Shown here piece by piece: positions 1 through 6,394 of a DNA stretch of 12,989 nucleotides. The stretch is from Clostridia bacterium (GTDB lineage Bacteria; Bacillota; Clostridia; Saccharofermentanales; UBA5734): assembly GCA_009929975.1 (NCBI GenBank), contig RZZF01000018.1:1-12989 (forward strand), in the 5' to 3' direction. Below the pieces are notes generated by a model. It saw nothing but the letters and a program-made list of their open reading frames with translations, had not been told where the DNA came from and searched no databases. Both the position numbers and the translations under genes were made by a program. Numbering within the stretch: the first letter of the stretch is position 1; every line of letters begins with the position of its first letter.

Positions 1-1357
1 GCAGCAGTGAGAGCAGATGTTTCAGCCAGCAGAGACTTTGATCCGCTGACAGCTTATAGGAGGTGTGCATGAACAACTCATTACTGTGCAGGACCAGCTG
101 CCCCGTCTTCGCGATATCTTCAAGCAGGCTCAGAGGGTAGATATCAATATATGGCGCTGATTGCAGATGCAGGATGAACTTCTCATGATGCCGCCGGTAA
201 ACCTCCAGAACATCCAGTCCGTCGGTCTGTCCATTAAGCAGCGGCGTGATCGTTTCGGCCAATGATGGCGGCAGAGTCAGGAAATTCGGATAATCGCGCA
301 GACTGTAGAGCGGTGCGGGAGGAGACTGGAGATTCAGAACATCGTCGAGCAGTTTGTGGACCTGCCGACGCTGATAGAGGATGAACAGCGGCCGGCAGTT
401 GGAGAGAATCTGGCGAAAGAGACCGATGCTTGACACATTGATGTCGGGATCTTCGGTCAGGTAGGTCAGTCCATCCTGTTCCTCGCCACTGATGGTCTGG
501 CTGTGAATCGTCATGCCATTTTCGGCGATGAACAGGGTCTGCAGAATCTGGCGTCGGTTATGCATCGGCAGATAATACGAGTGCAGGTGTCCTGTCAGAT
601 GCAGCGGCATCCAGTAGTACATCAGTTTCGTGATCTCATCTTCATCCCGCTTGACGGTATGGATGACTGTTATATCATGACCGTTTTGAATCACCTGCTG
701 CAGCAGGTTCGCCCAGCATTTGGTGAATTCAGCATCTTCGGTCATCCAGTCTGTCTTGTCTTCGCTGATCAGAAAGATGCGGGTTGCCGCCTTCATCTGA
801 AGAACCGCTTCGAGGAATGCCAGCACCGCGGCGCGGCGGCCGGCATATCCACGATATTTGCGCCCGGTAAAACTGTCGCCGGATTCAATCTTCGACAAAC
901 AGGGCGACAGACTGTTCTTGGCAGGTACGGCAGGAGAAAGCATCTTAGCCGGCTGACTGCTCAGCAGACTCGCGATCTGCCGGATCAGGTTCTGGGATTG
1001 CTTGATCTGTTTCTGCTGCAGTCCCGGATTAATCGGGTGGGCCAGATCGGCTGACATGAACCATTTCGACAAAATCAGAATTTTCTTGTGCTCATCAAGG
1101 ACTTCATCCTTGTCCGCAAGATGGGATTGAATCAGGTCGTCGAGATACTGCCGCTGGTACTCAAAGGCATTGAACTGAACGAAATACTCAGCTATTTTTG
1201 TGACATGGGGTGAATTGGCTGCCATGACACGTTGTCCGCTGCGCCAGCGGCTGATCAGGGAGGCATCAACATTGATGCCTCGGGCCAGCTGACTGTTGCT
1301 GACTTTATACAGGTCCATCAGAAGGATCAACTTATCTCTGAAATGTGATTTTTTCAT
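1..1357 (-). CDS. Helix-turn-helix (XRE-like) regulator with long uncharacterised C-terminal region, partial
   Basis: The reading frame starts at ATG 1357-1355 on the minus strand and stays open for 452 codons to the left edge, so the C-terminus is missing. An AGGAG about 9 bases upstream supports the start. Residues about 10-45 form a helix-turn-helix: SNSQLARGINVDASLISRW is followed by a short basic turn, as in XRE/Cro-type DNA-binding domains. The remaining 400 or so residues match no domain I can name with certainty. Residues about 192-285 contain an IHTVKRDEDE stretch and a WMPLHLTG...YYLP stretch, resembling a family of long Clostridia regulators whose ligand is unknown to me. No membrane segment or signal peptide is seen. 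The gene lies 31 bases downstream of the flavoprotein gene on the same strand, so it is probably co-transcribed and may regulate that unit. The DNA-binding call is good; the regulatory target is inference. Confidence 0.8.
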   Translation of the reverse strand, partial: MKKSHFRDKLILLMDLYKVSNSQLARGINVDASLISRWRSGQRVMAANSPHVTKIAEYFVQFNAFEYQRQYLDDLIQSHLADKDEVLDEHKKILILSKWFMSADLAHPINPGLQQKQIKQSQNLIRQIASLLSSQPAKMLSPAVPAKNSLSPCLSKIESGDSFTGRKYRGYAGRRAAVLAFLEAVLQMKAATRIFLISEDKTDWMTEDAEFTKCWANLLQQVIQNGHDITVIHTVKRDEDEITKLMYYWMPLHLTGHLHSYYLPMHNRRQILQTLFIAENGMTIHSQTISGEEQDGLTYLTEDPDINVSSIGLFRQILSNCRPLFILYQRRQVHKLLDDVLNLQSPPAPLYSLRDYPNFLTLPPSLAETITPLLNGQTDGLDVLEVYRRHHEKFILHLQSAPYIDIYPLSLLEDIAKTGQLVLHSNELFMHTSYKLSADQSLCWLKHLLSLL

Positions 1358-1388
1358 CTTCTCTGCTCCTGATCGATTGACATTCATA

Positions 1389-2741
1389 TCAATCATTACG
1401 TTTATCCGAACCGAACTGCATGCCAAGATAGGTGACAGGATCACGCACGCTGGCATAAGGCGGAGCGTAAGCCAGATCAAGATTCGCCAGCGATGCCGCT
1501 GATATCCCGGCGGTTATCGCTGTTGCCAGCACATCGATTCGTTTATCAACCCCGGCCGCTCCAACGGCCTGAGCTCCAAGAATACGTCCGTTCGCCCGGT
1601 CGGCGATCGCGTCAATCGTCAGTTTCCGGCCGCCCATGCCATAAGGTCGGTCCGGACTGGATACATCGGCCCGGCGGACGATGAACCCACGTTCTGTCGC
1701 CTGCTGCTCTGTCAGTCCCGTCATCGCGACCGTCAGATCAAACAGCCGGAAAATAACCGTACCGGCCGCTCCGTCGAATGTCAGGCTGCCACCGGTCGCG
1801 GCATCACCTGCCACGCGTCCGGTTTTATTCGCGGTGGTTCCCTGCGGATGGTAGATCGGTGATCCGTCTATGACGGAACGTATTTCACAACAGTCGCCGC
1901 AGGCATAGATATCCGGCTGGCTGGTCTGCATCGTGTCATTGACGCGGATCGCTCCGCCGGAGCCGCAGCTGATGCCGGCCGACAGGGCCAGTTTTGTCTC
2001 GGGGCGGATGCCGACAGCGACCAGGACCAGATCGGCCGGAACAGGCTCCCGTCCAGTGAAACAGATCTGGCGCGCCCTGTCATCCCCCGTGATTTCGGAG
2101 ACGGTGGCATCGGTGACCAGATGGATCTGGTGACCCTGCAGGCAGGTTCGGATCTGCCTGCTGATCAGCGGGGAGAAAGCCGGCGCGGGTTCAGCCTCCC
2201 GTTCAATGATCGTTAAGTCAAGCCCGAGCCGGCTAAGGCTTTCCGCCATTTCCAGGCCGATCGCTCCGCTGCCGATGATAGCGGCGTGACGGGGCTGATT
2301 GTCTTTGATATAGCGTTCGATCTGCAAAATGTCACCCGGTGTGCGCAGCGTAAACACATTAGGGAAATTATGGCCGCGAACCGGCAGTCGGACGGCCCGT
2401 GCTCCGGTGGCGATAATCAGACGGTCATACTGATCTTCGAAGAGCATCTGATCGGCCAGCCTGCGAACGAGTATCCGGTGGCGTTCTGGATCAATTTTCA
2501 GCACTTCGTGTTCCGTCAGCACCTTGACACCGTATTGACGCTGGAAATCATCAGGGCTGCGGGGAACAATCTGCTGAAAGTCCGTCAGTTCGCCTGTCAG
2601 ATAAAATGGCATGCCGCAGGCGCTGTACGATATGTACCGGTCGCGCTCATAGAGAACGATCTCGGCATCCGGCTGATTGCGGCTTGCTTTGGCCGCTGCT
2701 GAAGGCCCGGCCGCCACTCCGCCGATGATAAGGATTCGCAT
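1389..2741 (-). CDS. CoA-disulfide reductase / NADH oxidase family FAD flavoprotein
   Basis: A 450-residue cytoplasmic pyridine-nucleotide-disulfide oxidoreductase that uses FAD, NAD(P)H and one redox cysteine. FAD-binding GGVAAG lies at residues 7-12, the active-site cysteine is Cys42 in SACGMPF, NAD(P)-binding GSGAIG is at 157-162 and the second FAD motif ACGD at 280-283. The C-terminus has LDLAYAPPYASVRDP (Tyr425, Tyr429), the dimerisation-domain region that in CoA-disulfide reductases carries a catalytic tyrosine. Known relatives reduce CoA disulfide, polysulfide/persulfide or O2; sequence alone does not choose between them. There is no fused rhodanese domain. The usual YYPG motif near residue 365 reads RPYGMGG instead. 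The frame is open 32 codons further upstream, but I choose ATG 2741 because the Rossmann strand begins immediately after it and a GAGG lies about 10 bases upstream. The upstream extension also crosses the predicted promoter. Confidence 0.9.
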   Translation of the reverse strand: MRILIIGGVAAGPSAAAKASRNQPDAEIVLYERDRYISYSACGMPFYLTGELTDFQQIVPRSPDDFQRQYGVKVLTEHEVLKIDPERHRILVRRLADQMLFEDQYDRLIIATGARAVRLPVRGHNFPNVFTLRTPGDILQIERYIKDNQPRHAAIIGSGAIGLEMAESLSRLGLDLTIIEREAEPAPAFSPLISRQIRTCLQGHQIHLVTDATVSEITGDDRARQICFTGREPVPADLVLVAVGIRPETKLALSAGISCGSGGAIRVNDTMQTSQPDIYACGDCCEIRSVIDGSPIYHPQGTTANKTGRVAGDAATGGSLTFDGAAGTVIFRLFDLTVAMTGLTEQQATERGFIVRRADVSSPDRPYGMGGRKLTIDAIADRANGRILGAQAVGAAGVDKRIDVLATAITAGISAASLANLDLAYAPPYASVRDPVTYLGMQFGSDKRND

Positions 2742-2801
2742 AGTCTGCCTCGCTTCAATCTTGGACTGTATTGATTGATCATTGGCTGCTGTAAGGTCTG
2801 G

Positions 2802-2830
2802 TTGAAGAAATTGAATGAACCAGATATTAT
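2802..2830 (+). promoter_or_regulatory. Promoter of the mntP-like gene (plus strand)
   Basis: TTGAAG (2802-2807), a 17-base spacer and TATTAT (2825-2830) make a good housekeeping promoter, with a start near 2837 and a leader of about 38 bases before ATG 2875. The -10 occupies almost the same bases as the minus-strand -10 (2826-2831), so the two divergent promoters cannot easily be occupied at once. The leader is too short to hold a yybP-ykoY manganese riboswitch, which often precedes mntP genes elsewhere. Confidence 0.6.
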
Positions 2831-2852
2831 AGAGCAATGGTCATTGAGTCAA
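2824..2852 (-). promoter_or_regulatory. Promoter of the flavoprotein gene (minus strand)
   Basis: Reading the minus strand, TTGACT (2852-2847) is followed 15 bases later by a perfect TATAAT (2831-2826), or 17 bases later by TAATAT (2829-2824). Transcription would start near 2818, about 75 bases before ATG 2741. The 15-base spacer is short for a sigma-70/sigma-A promoter, so the TAATAT reading may be the one used. The -35 lies inside the interrupted palindrome TTGAGTCAA (2844-2852), a possible operator. Confidence 0.6.
2844..2852. promoter_or_regulatory. Interrupted palindrome TTGAGTCAA in the divergent promoter region, possible operator
   Basis: TTGA-G-TCAA is a 4+4 base inverted repeat around one central base. 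It covers the -35 of the minus-strand promoter and lies just downstream of the plus-strand start, so a bound protein could affect both genes. The repeat is short and could occur by chance. The neighbouring helix-turn-helix protein is one candidate binder; a metal regulator is another. Confidence 0.25.
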
Positions 2853-2874
2853 GTATAACAGAACGAGGTCTGTA

Positions 2875-3456
2875 ATGAACATATTGATGCTGATACTACT
2901 GAGTTTGAGCCTGTCCATCGACTCATGGGCCGTCTCGGTTTCGGTTGGAATCTGCCTGCCCCGGGTTCAGCTGCGGCATGCGCTGCGCGTGGCGGTTTTT
3001 TTCGCTTTTTTCCAGACTTTGATGCCCGCAGCCGGCTGGCTGTTCGGACAGTCACTTCTTGATGTGATCAGCCGTTTCAGCCACTGGCTTGCGTTCGGCC
3101 TCCTCCTGCTGATCGGCGGACATCTGATCTATGATACATTACATGAAAAAGTACTGCCTGATGATGAGGCAAAAACTGCCTGTCCGGCCGATCCTCTGTC
3201 CTGGCGGCGGCTGTCGCTGCTAGGCCTGGCCACATCAATCGACGCGATGGCAGCCGGACTGAGCCTTTCAGCCACTGAAACGGCCATCGTCCCCGCTTTA
3301 GCTCTGATTGGCGGAACGACACTGACCATCGCTTTTTCCGGTATGCTGATCGGACGGCGGCTGGGGATCTTCTTTCAGAGAAGGGCCTGCGTTGCCGGTG
3401 GTGTCATCCTGATGCTGATTGGCGTGCGCATCCTGATCGACGGCCTGTCGGTCTGA
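2875..3456 (+). CDS. mntP: MntP family manganese exporter
   Basis: A 193-residue polytopic inner-membrane protein with about six hydrophobic segments, close to the usual MntP length of about 190. MntP exports Mn(II) and protects the cell from manganese excess. The two internally related half-motifs of the family are present: SIDSWAVSVSVG with Asp16 in the first segment and ATSIDAMAAGLSLS with Asp123 in the fourth, both acidic residues lying within membrane segments. FFQTLMPAAGWLFG (residues 45-58) and the C-terminal GGVILMLIGVRIL also match the Escherichia coli protein from memory. The start ATG has GAGG about 8 bases upstream. The gene is divergent from the flavoprotein and shares its control region. 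The hydrophilic loop between the halves (about residues 88-112) contains one cysteine (Cys103). The family call is firm; the metal specificity is taken from the family. Confidence 0.9.
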   Translation: MNILMLILLSLSLSIDSWAVSVSVGICLPRVQLRHALRVAVFFAFFQTLMPAAGWLFGQSLLDVISRFSHWLAFGLLLLIGGHLIYDTLHEKVLPDDEAKTACPADPLSWRRLSLLGLATSIDAMAAGLSLSATETAIVPALALIGGTTLTIAFSGMLIGRRLGIFFQRRACVAGGVILMLIGVRILIDGLSV

Positions 3457-3478
3457 GCCCGGATATTGCCCGGGTCAG
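3453..3478 (+). other. Stem-loop overlapping the mntP stop codon
   Basis: CTGA (3453-3456) pairs with TCAG (3475-3478) and CCCGG (3458-3462) with CCGGG (3470-3474), with one bulged G and a 7-base loop. No T-run follows (the next bases are GCAAAACTG), so it is not a standard intrinsic terminator. It may protect the 3' end of the transcript or partly terminate it. Transcription could read on into the next gene, 111 bases downstream of the mntP stop. Confidence 0.35.
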
Positions 3479-3499
3479 GCAAAACTGATATGATTGGTT

Positions 3500-3509
3500 T
3501 GACCGGTCA
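3500..3509. promoter_or_regulatory. Perfect palindrome TGACCGGTCA upstream of the DUF21/CBS gene
   Basis: A 10-base perfect inverted repeat lies 58 bases before the GTG start at 3568. The bases TTGACC (3499-3504) that begin it could be a -35, but no acceptable -10 sits 16-18 bases downstream, so I do not call a promoter. It may be a protein-binding site; a chance occurrence cannot be excluded. Confidence 0.25.
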
Positions 3510-3550
3510 GCGCCGGAATACCTCAGAAAACATGTAAACCCCAGACGGGT

Positions 3551-3557
3551 GAAGGAG
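3551..3557 (+). promoter_or_regulatory. Ribosome binding site that decides the GTG start at 3568
   Basis: GAAGGAG ends 10 bases before GTG 3568. No in-frame ATG lies between this site and the first membrane segment, so the GTG is the best start. Confidence 0.6.
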
Positions 3558-3567
3558 TAGCTTCAAA

Positions 3568-4953
3568 GTGGAAGACGTTCCCATACGCTGCGCGGCGCTA
3601 GTTGTTGCTTCTGGTTCACAGACACCATTGACCGCTGCACTGGTTGACATCATTGTCCTGATTGTTCTTATTCTGATTCATGCTTTTTTCTCAGCCTCTG
3701 AGATTGCCGTCATCACACTGAACGACAATCGGATTCGCAATGAGGCCGAAGAGGGTGATCGCCAGGCGTCCCGCCTGCTTCGCCTGATCAGCGAGCCAAG
3801 CCGCTTTCTCGCGACAACACAAATCGGCGGCATACTGGCCGGTTTCATGGCAGCGGCTTACGCGGCGGTCCGTCTGACCGATCGGATTTTTTTGACGCTG
3901 TCTCCGGAGCAGGAATGGCTGCGCCCGCTGATTATTTTCGCCCTGACGCTTTTGCTTGCTTTCGTCATGTTTGTTTTCGGCGAGCAGGTTCCGCGGCGTC
4001 TGGCCCAGCACCGGCCGGAACGCTTTGCCCGGCTGAGCGCGGGTCCGATCATTTTCAGCGGTATGGTGCTGCGGCCGTTTGTCTGGCTTTCAACCGGACT
4101 GACCCATCTGGTTCTCCGGCTGTTCCGGATCGACCCGACCCAGGTCAGCCGTCATGTGACGGAGGAAGAGATCCGCATGATGGTGGATGTCGGTCGGGAA
4201 TCCGGCGCGATCCATGCTGAAGAAAAGGAAATGATCGAAAATATTTTTGAGTTCAACGATAAGGATGTGTCTGAAATCATGACACATCGCACCAATGTCG
4301 TCGCGCTTGATGTTGAATCTGATTTTTCTGAAGTCCTTGAGATCGCAGTTCATGAGAAATACACACGAATTCCGGTTTATGAAGAAAACCTCGACAATGT
4401 CATTGGTGTTCTTCATATCAAGGATATTCTCTACCATGCCGCTGAAGGTCTGAAACAGCCGTTTTCACTGCGCCACATGATCCGGACCCCGTATTTTGTC
4501 CCTGAGTCCAAACAGATCGACGGCCTGTTCCGCGAAATGCAGCGCGATCGCATCCAGATGGCGATTGTCATTGACGAATACGGCGGTACGGCCGGCATCG
4601 TGACGATCGAGGACCTGCTTGAGGAGATCGTCGGCAATATTCAGGATGAATATGATGAGGAAGAACAGGAGATCGTTGCCCGCGGCAATCACACGTTTAT
4701 TGTTGTTGGCACCGCTCCGCTGCATGAAGTCGGTGAAGCCGTCGGCATGGATTTCCCTGATGATGACTATGATACCATCGCCGGTTTTGTGATCAGCCTG
4801 CTGGGCCGGATCCCGGAGGAAAATGAGCTGCCTGAGGTTCAGTACGATCGCCTGCTCATCAATGTACTGGAGATGGATGAACGACGTGTCTCCAGAGTTC
4901 AGCTCAGGCTGCTGCCGGACGATGAAGATGAAGGAGCTGAGGATGACGAATAA
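3568..4953 (+). CDS. DUF21 (CNNM) - CBS pair - CorC/HlyC membrane protein
   Basis: A 461-residue protein with GTG start. The DUF21/CNNM membrane domain spans about residues 23-185, with hydrophobic segments near 23-47, 83-103, 120-140 and 158-183 and the conserved FFSASEIAVITLN in the first. A CBS-domain pair follows (about 233-355: IMTHRTNVVALD, then DEYGGTAGIVTIEDLLEEIVG), then a CorC/HlyC transporter-associated domain (about 365-450) and a short acidic tail. Relatives are Mg/Co transport or efflux proteins, often still labelled 'hemolysin'; CBS pairs commonly bind adenine nucleotides. The membrane-domain motif usually GE-x-x-PK reads GEQVPR (138-143), a small departure. The 3' end overlaps the HAD gene by 11 bases, so translation is probably coupled. 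Divalent-metal handling would fit the neighbouring Mn exporter, but substrate is not shown by sequence. Confidence 0.9.
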   Translation: MEDVPIRCAALVVASGSQTPLTAALVDIIVLIVLILIHAFFSASEIAVITLNDNRIRNEAEEGDRQASRLLRLISEPSRFLATTQIGGILAGFMAAAYAAVRLTDRIFLTLSPEQEWLRPLIIFALTLLLAFVMFVFGEQVPRRLAQHRPERFARLSAGPIIFSGMVLRPFVWLSTGLTHLVLRLFRIDPTQVSRHVTEEEIRMMVDVGRESGAIHAEEKEMIENIFEFNDKDVSEIMTHRTNVVALDVESDFSEVLEIAVHEKYTRIPVYEENLDNVIGVLHIKDILYHAAEGLKQPFSLRHMIRTPYFVPESKQIDGLFREMQRDRIQMAIVIDEYGGTAGIVTIEDLLEEIVGNIQDEYDEEEQEIVARGNHTFIVVGTAPLHEVGEAVGMDFPDDDYDTIAGFVISLLGRIPEENELPEVQYDRLLINVLEMDERRVSRVQLRLLPDDEDEGAEDDE

Positions 4954-5638
4954 ACTCCCTGCCTGCCAGGCTGTTCTCTTTGATCTGGATGGAACACTTC
5001 TTGACACCGTCCCGCTCATTGTTGAGTCATTTCAGTATGTCCTGCAGACTTTTGACGGGCATCCCGGTGATGAGGACATGATCCGGTCGACCATTGGAAC
5101 ACCACTGGAATCCTTTTTCAGCGGTGATCCGCCGCAGTTGATCAAAGAGAAAATAGCCGCGTACATGGATTTTAATCACGATCGCCTGACCAGCCATATC
5201 GGTCTGTTCACCGGCGTCATTCCCATGCTCGAAGCTTTGCGTCAGCGGAATATCCCGCTGGGTATCGTGACTTCAAAGCTGATGATTTCCGCGACCCGGA
5301 GCATGGCGGTGTTTGATCTGGCTCCCTGGTTTAAAACGGTGATCGCCAAGGAATCGACAGAGCGGCACAAGCCGGAAGCTGATCCGGTGCTGGCCGCCAT
5401 GCGTGATCTTGGTGCTGATGACCCGTCCAGGGTCATTTTCGTCGGCGACAGTCTGCACGATCTTTACAGTGGACAGAATGCCGGATGCCTGACGGCCATG
5501 GTCGGATGGACGGCGATGCCTCAGGATGAGCTGAAGGCGGCCGGGCCTGATCTCTGGCTGGAAACGCCTGACCAGCTGATCGCGTTTGTTGATGCCATGA
5601 CGCCGCGGACGAAACCGGAAGATCAAGGGGTCGGCTGA
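4943..5638 (+). CDS. HAD-superfamily phosphatase, PpaX/phosphoglycolate phosphatase-like
   Basis: A 231-residue cytoplasmic HAD subfamily IA hydrolase. All four motifs are present: FDLDGT (Asp14 nucleophile, Asp16 acid/base), GIVTSK (Thr110/Ser111), Lys143 in HKPEADP, and VGDSLHD (Asp169, Asp173, Mg binding). A helical cap lies between motifs I and II (about residues 22-95). DFNHDRL in the cap and NAGCLTAMVGWT after motif IV recall the pyrophosphatase PpaX of Bacillus subtilis, though a phosphoglycolate phosphatase or another small phosphate-ester substrate is equally possible. I choose ATG 4943 because AAGGAG (4931-4936) lies 6 bases upstream; the same frame is open further upstream but there it lies inside the preceding gene. 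It overlaps the DUF21 gene by 11 bases and the next gene by 1 base, indicating a coupled operon. Confidence 0.88.
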   Translation: MTNKLPACQAVLFDLDGTLLDTVPLIVESFQYVLQTFDGHPGDEDMIRSTIGTPLESFFSGDPPQLIKEKIAAYMDFNHDRLTSHIGLFTGVIPMLEALRQRNIPLGIVTSKLMISATRSMAVFDLAPWFKTVIAKESTERHKPEADPVLAAMRDLGADDPSRVIFVGDSLHDLYSGQNAGCLTAMVGWTAMPQDELKAAGPDLWLETPDQLIAFVDAMTPRTKPEDQGVG

Positions 5639-6240
5639 TGGCACGCTATGCGTATATGCTGCTGGATGAACATGAGACGGATGTCAGCCGCCAGGCCTTG
5701 CAACTGGATCATATTGGCGGATTTGAGCGGATTTTCATCGATCGTCTCAACCGCGGGGCAGTGAACAATCCACCGTCACGTCCGCAGAGGGAGCGGCTGC
5801 TTTCTATTCTGCGTCCTGACGATCTGATCTTTGCCGGAGCGGCTGACCGCTTGTGTGACCATTTGCGTGATTTTCTCGAACTGTGGCATCAAATAGAAGC
5901 GCTCGGCGCGCATCTGGTGATTCTGGAGGAAGGCATCGACAGCCGCAGTCAGGCCGGACGGCAGTCGATCCAGGTGCTTGAATCGTTTGCCCGTCTGGAG
6001 TTTTCGTACCATTCACAGCGGAAGAAGGCTGGCATTCGCGCCGCCCGGCAGGATGGCCGCAGGATCGGCCGCCCACCAGCCGCCGTGCCTGCTGATTTTC
6101 GATCCATCTGCCAATCCTGGGCCAGAGGTGAAATCAGCGGCCGGGACGCGGCCGGGCAGAGCGGACTCGGCAGCACCAGTTTCTACAAAAAGGCGGCAGA
6201 ACTGGGTTTCAGCTCGCCACGACGCAAAAAACAATCCTGA
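5638..6240 (+). CDS. Serine-recombinase-like DNA-binding protein, apparently without the catalytic serine
   Basis: A 200-residue protein whose whole length follows small resolvases/invertases. Residues 1-130 align by eye with the gamma-delta resolvase catalytic domain with few gaps: YAYMLL takes the place of YARVST, IFIDR (Asp35) of IFTDK, RPQRERLL (Arg48) of the conserved Arg45 helix, ADRLCD of LDRLGR, and FARLEFSYHSQRKKAGIRAARQDGRRIGRPP of the long E-helix and linker. Residues about 150-190 resemble the resolvase helix-turn-helix. The nucleophile Ser10 corresponds to Leu8, Arg8 to Tyr6 and Arg71 to Asp74; the Arg68 equivalent (Arg71) remains. DNA cleavage is therefore unlikely by the known mechanism, while dimerisation and DNA binding may persist. 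The start overlaps the HAD stop (TGATG) with AGGGG 8 bases upstream. No inverted repeats or res-like sites flank it, so it does not look like part of a transposon. Its role is unknown. Confidence 0.75.
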   Translation: MARYAYMLLDEHETDVSRQALQLDHIGGFERIFIDRLNRGAVNNPPSRPQRERLLSILRPDDLIFAGAADRLCDHLRDFLELWHQIEALGAHLVILEEGIDSRSQAGRQSIQVLESFARLEFSYHSQRKKAGIRAARQDGRRIGRPPAAVPADFRSICQSWARGEISGRDAAGQSGLGSTSFYKKAAELGFSSPRRKKQS

Positions 6241-6287
6241 ACGCCATACTTTTGTCACAAACACCTTTTATGATGAAGTCGGCTTAG

Positions 6288-6312
6288 CTGCCGGCAGTTG
6301 TGCATCTGCCGG
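6288..6312. promoter_or_regulatory. Palindrome CTGCCGGCAG and repeated half CTGCCGG around the PPIase -35
   Basis: CTGCCGGCAG (6288-6297) is a perfect 10-base palindrome that ends directly before the -35 TTGTGC. CTGCCGG occurs again at 6306-6312, inside the promoter spacer. A repressor or activator bound here would touch RNA polymerase. GC-rich composition raises the chance of coincidence. Confidence 0.3.
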
Positions 6313-6326
6313 ATGGCGTTTATAAT
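6298..6326 (+). promoter_or_regulatory. Promoter of the parvulin-type PPIase gene
   Basis: TTGTGC (6298-6303), a 17-base spacer and a perfect TATAAT (6321-6326) give a start near 6333 and a leader of about 60 bases. Bases 6313-6320 (ATGGCGTT) are the inverted copy of AACGCCAT at 6240-6247, at the end of the upstream gene. The two arms could form a long-range hairpin in read-through transcripts. Confidence 0.7.
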
Positions 6327-6394
6327 GTCGGATATGCGTCAGCCGTGTGCCGGCGACCGATCCAGAAGAGAAAATTTTAAGGATGGGGTATGAG

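Noticed and set aside
503..1054. Open frame of 183 codons on the plus strand at the left end
   Set aside because: It lies opposite the helix-turn-helix regulator frame, which has a proper start, ribosome binding site and DNA-binding motif; this frame has none.
2832..2874. yybP-ykoY manganese riboswitch upstream of mntP
   Set aside because: Only about 38 bases separate the predicted transcription start from the ATG, too few for the riboswitch, and its conserved motifs are not seen.
3499..3527. Promoter starting at TTGACC before the DUF21/CBS gene
   Set aside because: At 16-18 bases downstream there is no sequence near TATAAT, so only the palindrome is reported.
4465..5019. Open frame of 184 codons on the minus strand across the DUF21/HAD junction
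   Set aside because: It is antisense to two well-supported genes, with no domain or ribosome binding site of its own.
5638..6240. Active mobile element around the recombinase-like gene
   Set aside because: No terminal inverted repeats, target-site duplications or cargo genes are seen; the gene overlaps a metabolic gene by one base and its catalytic serine is missing.
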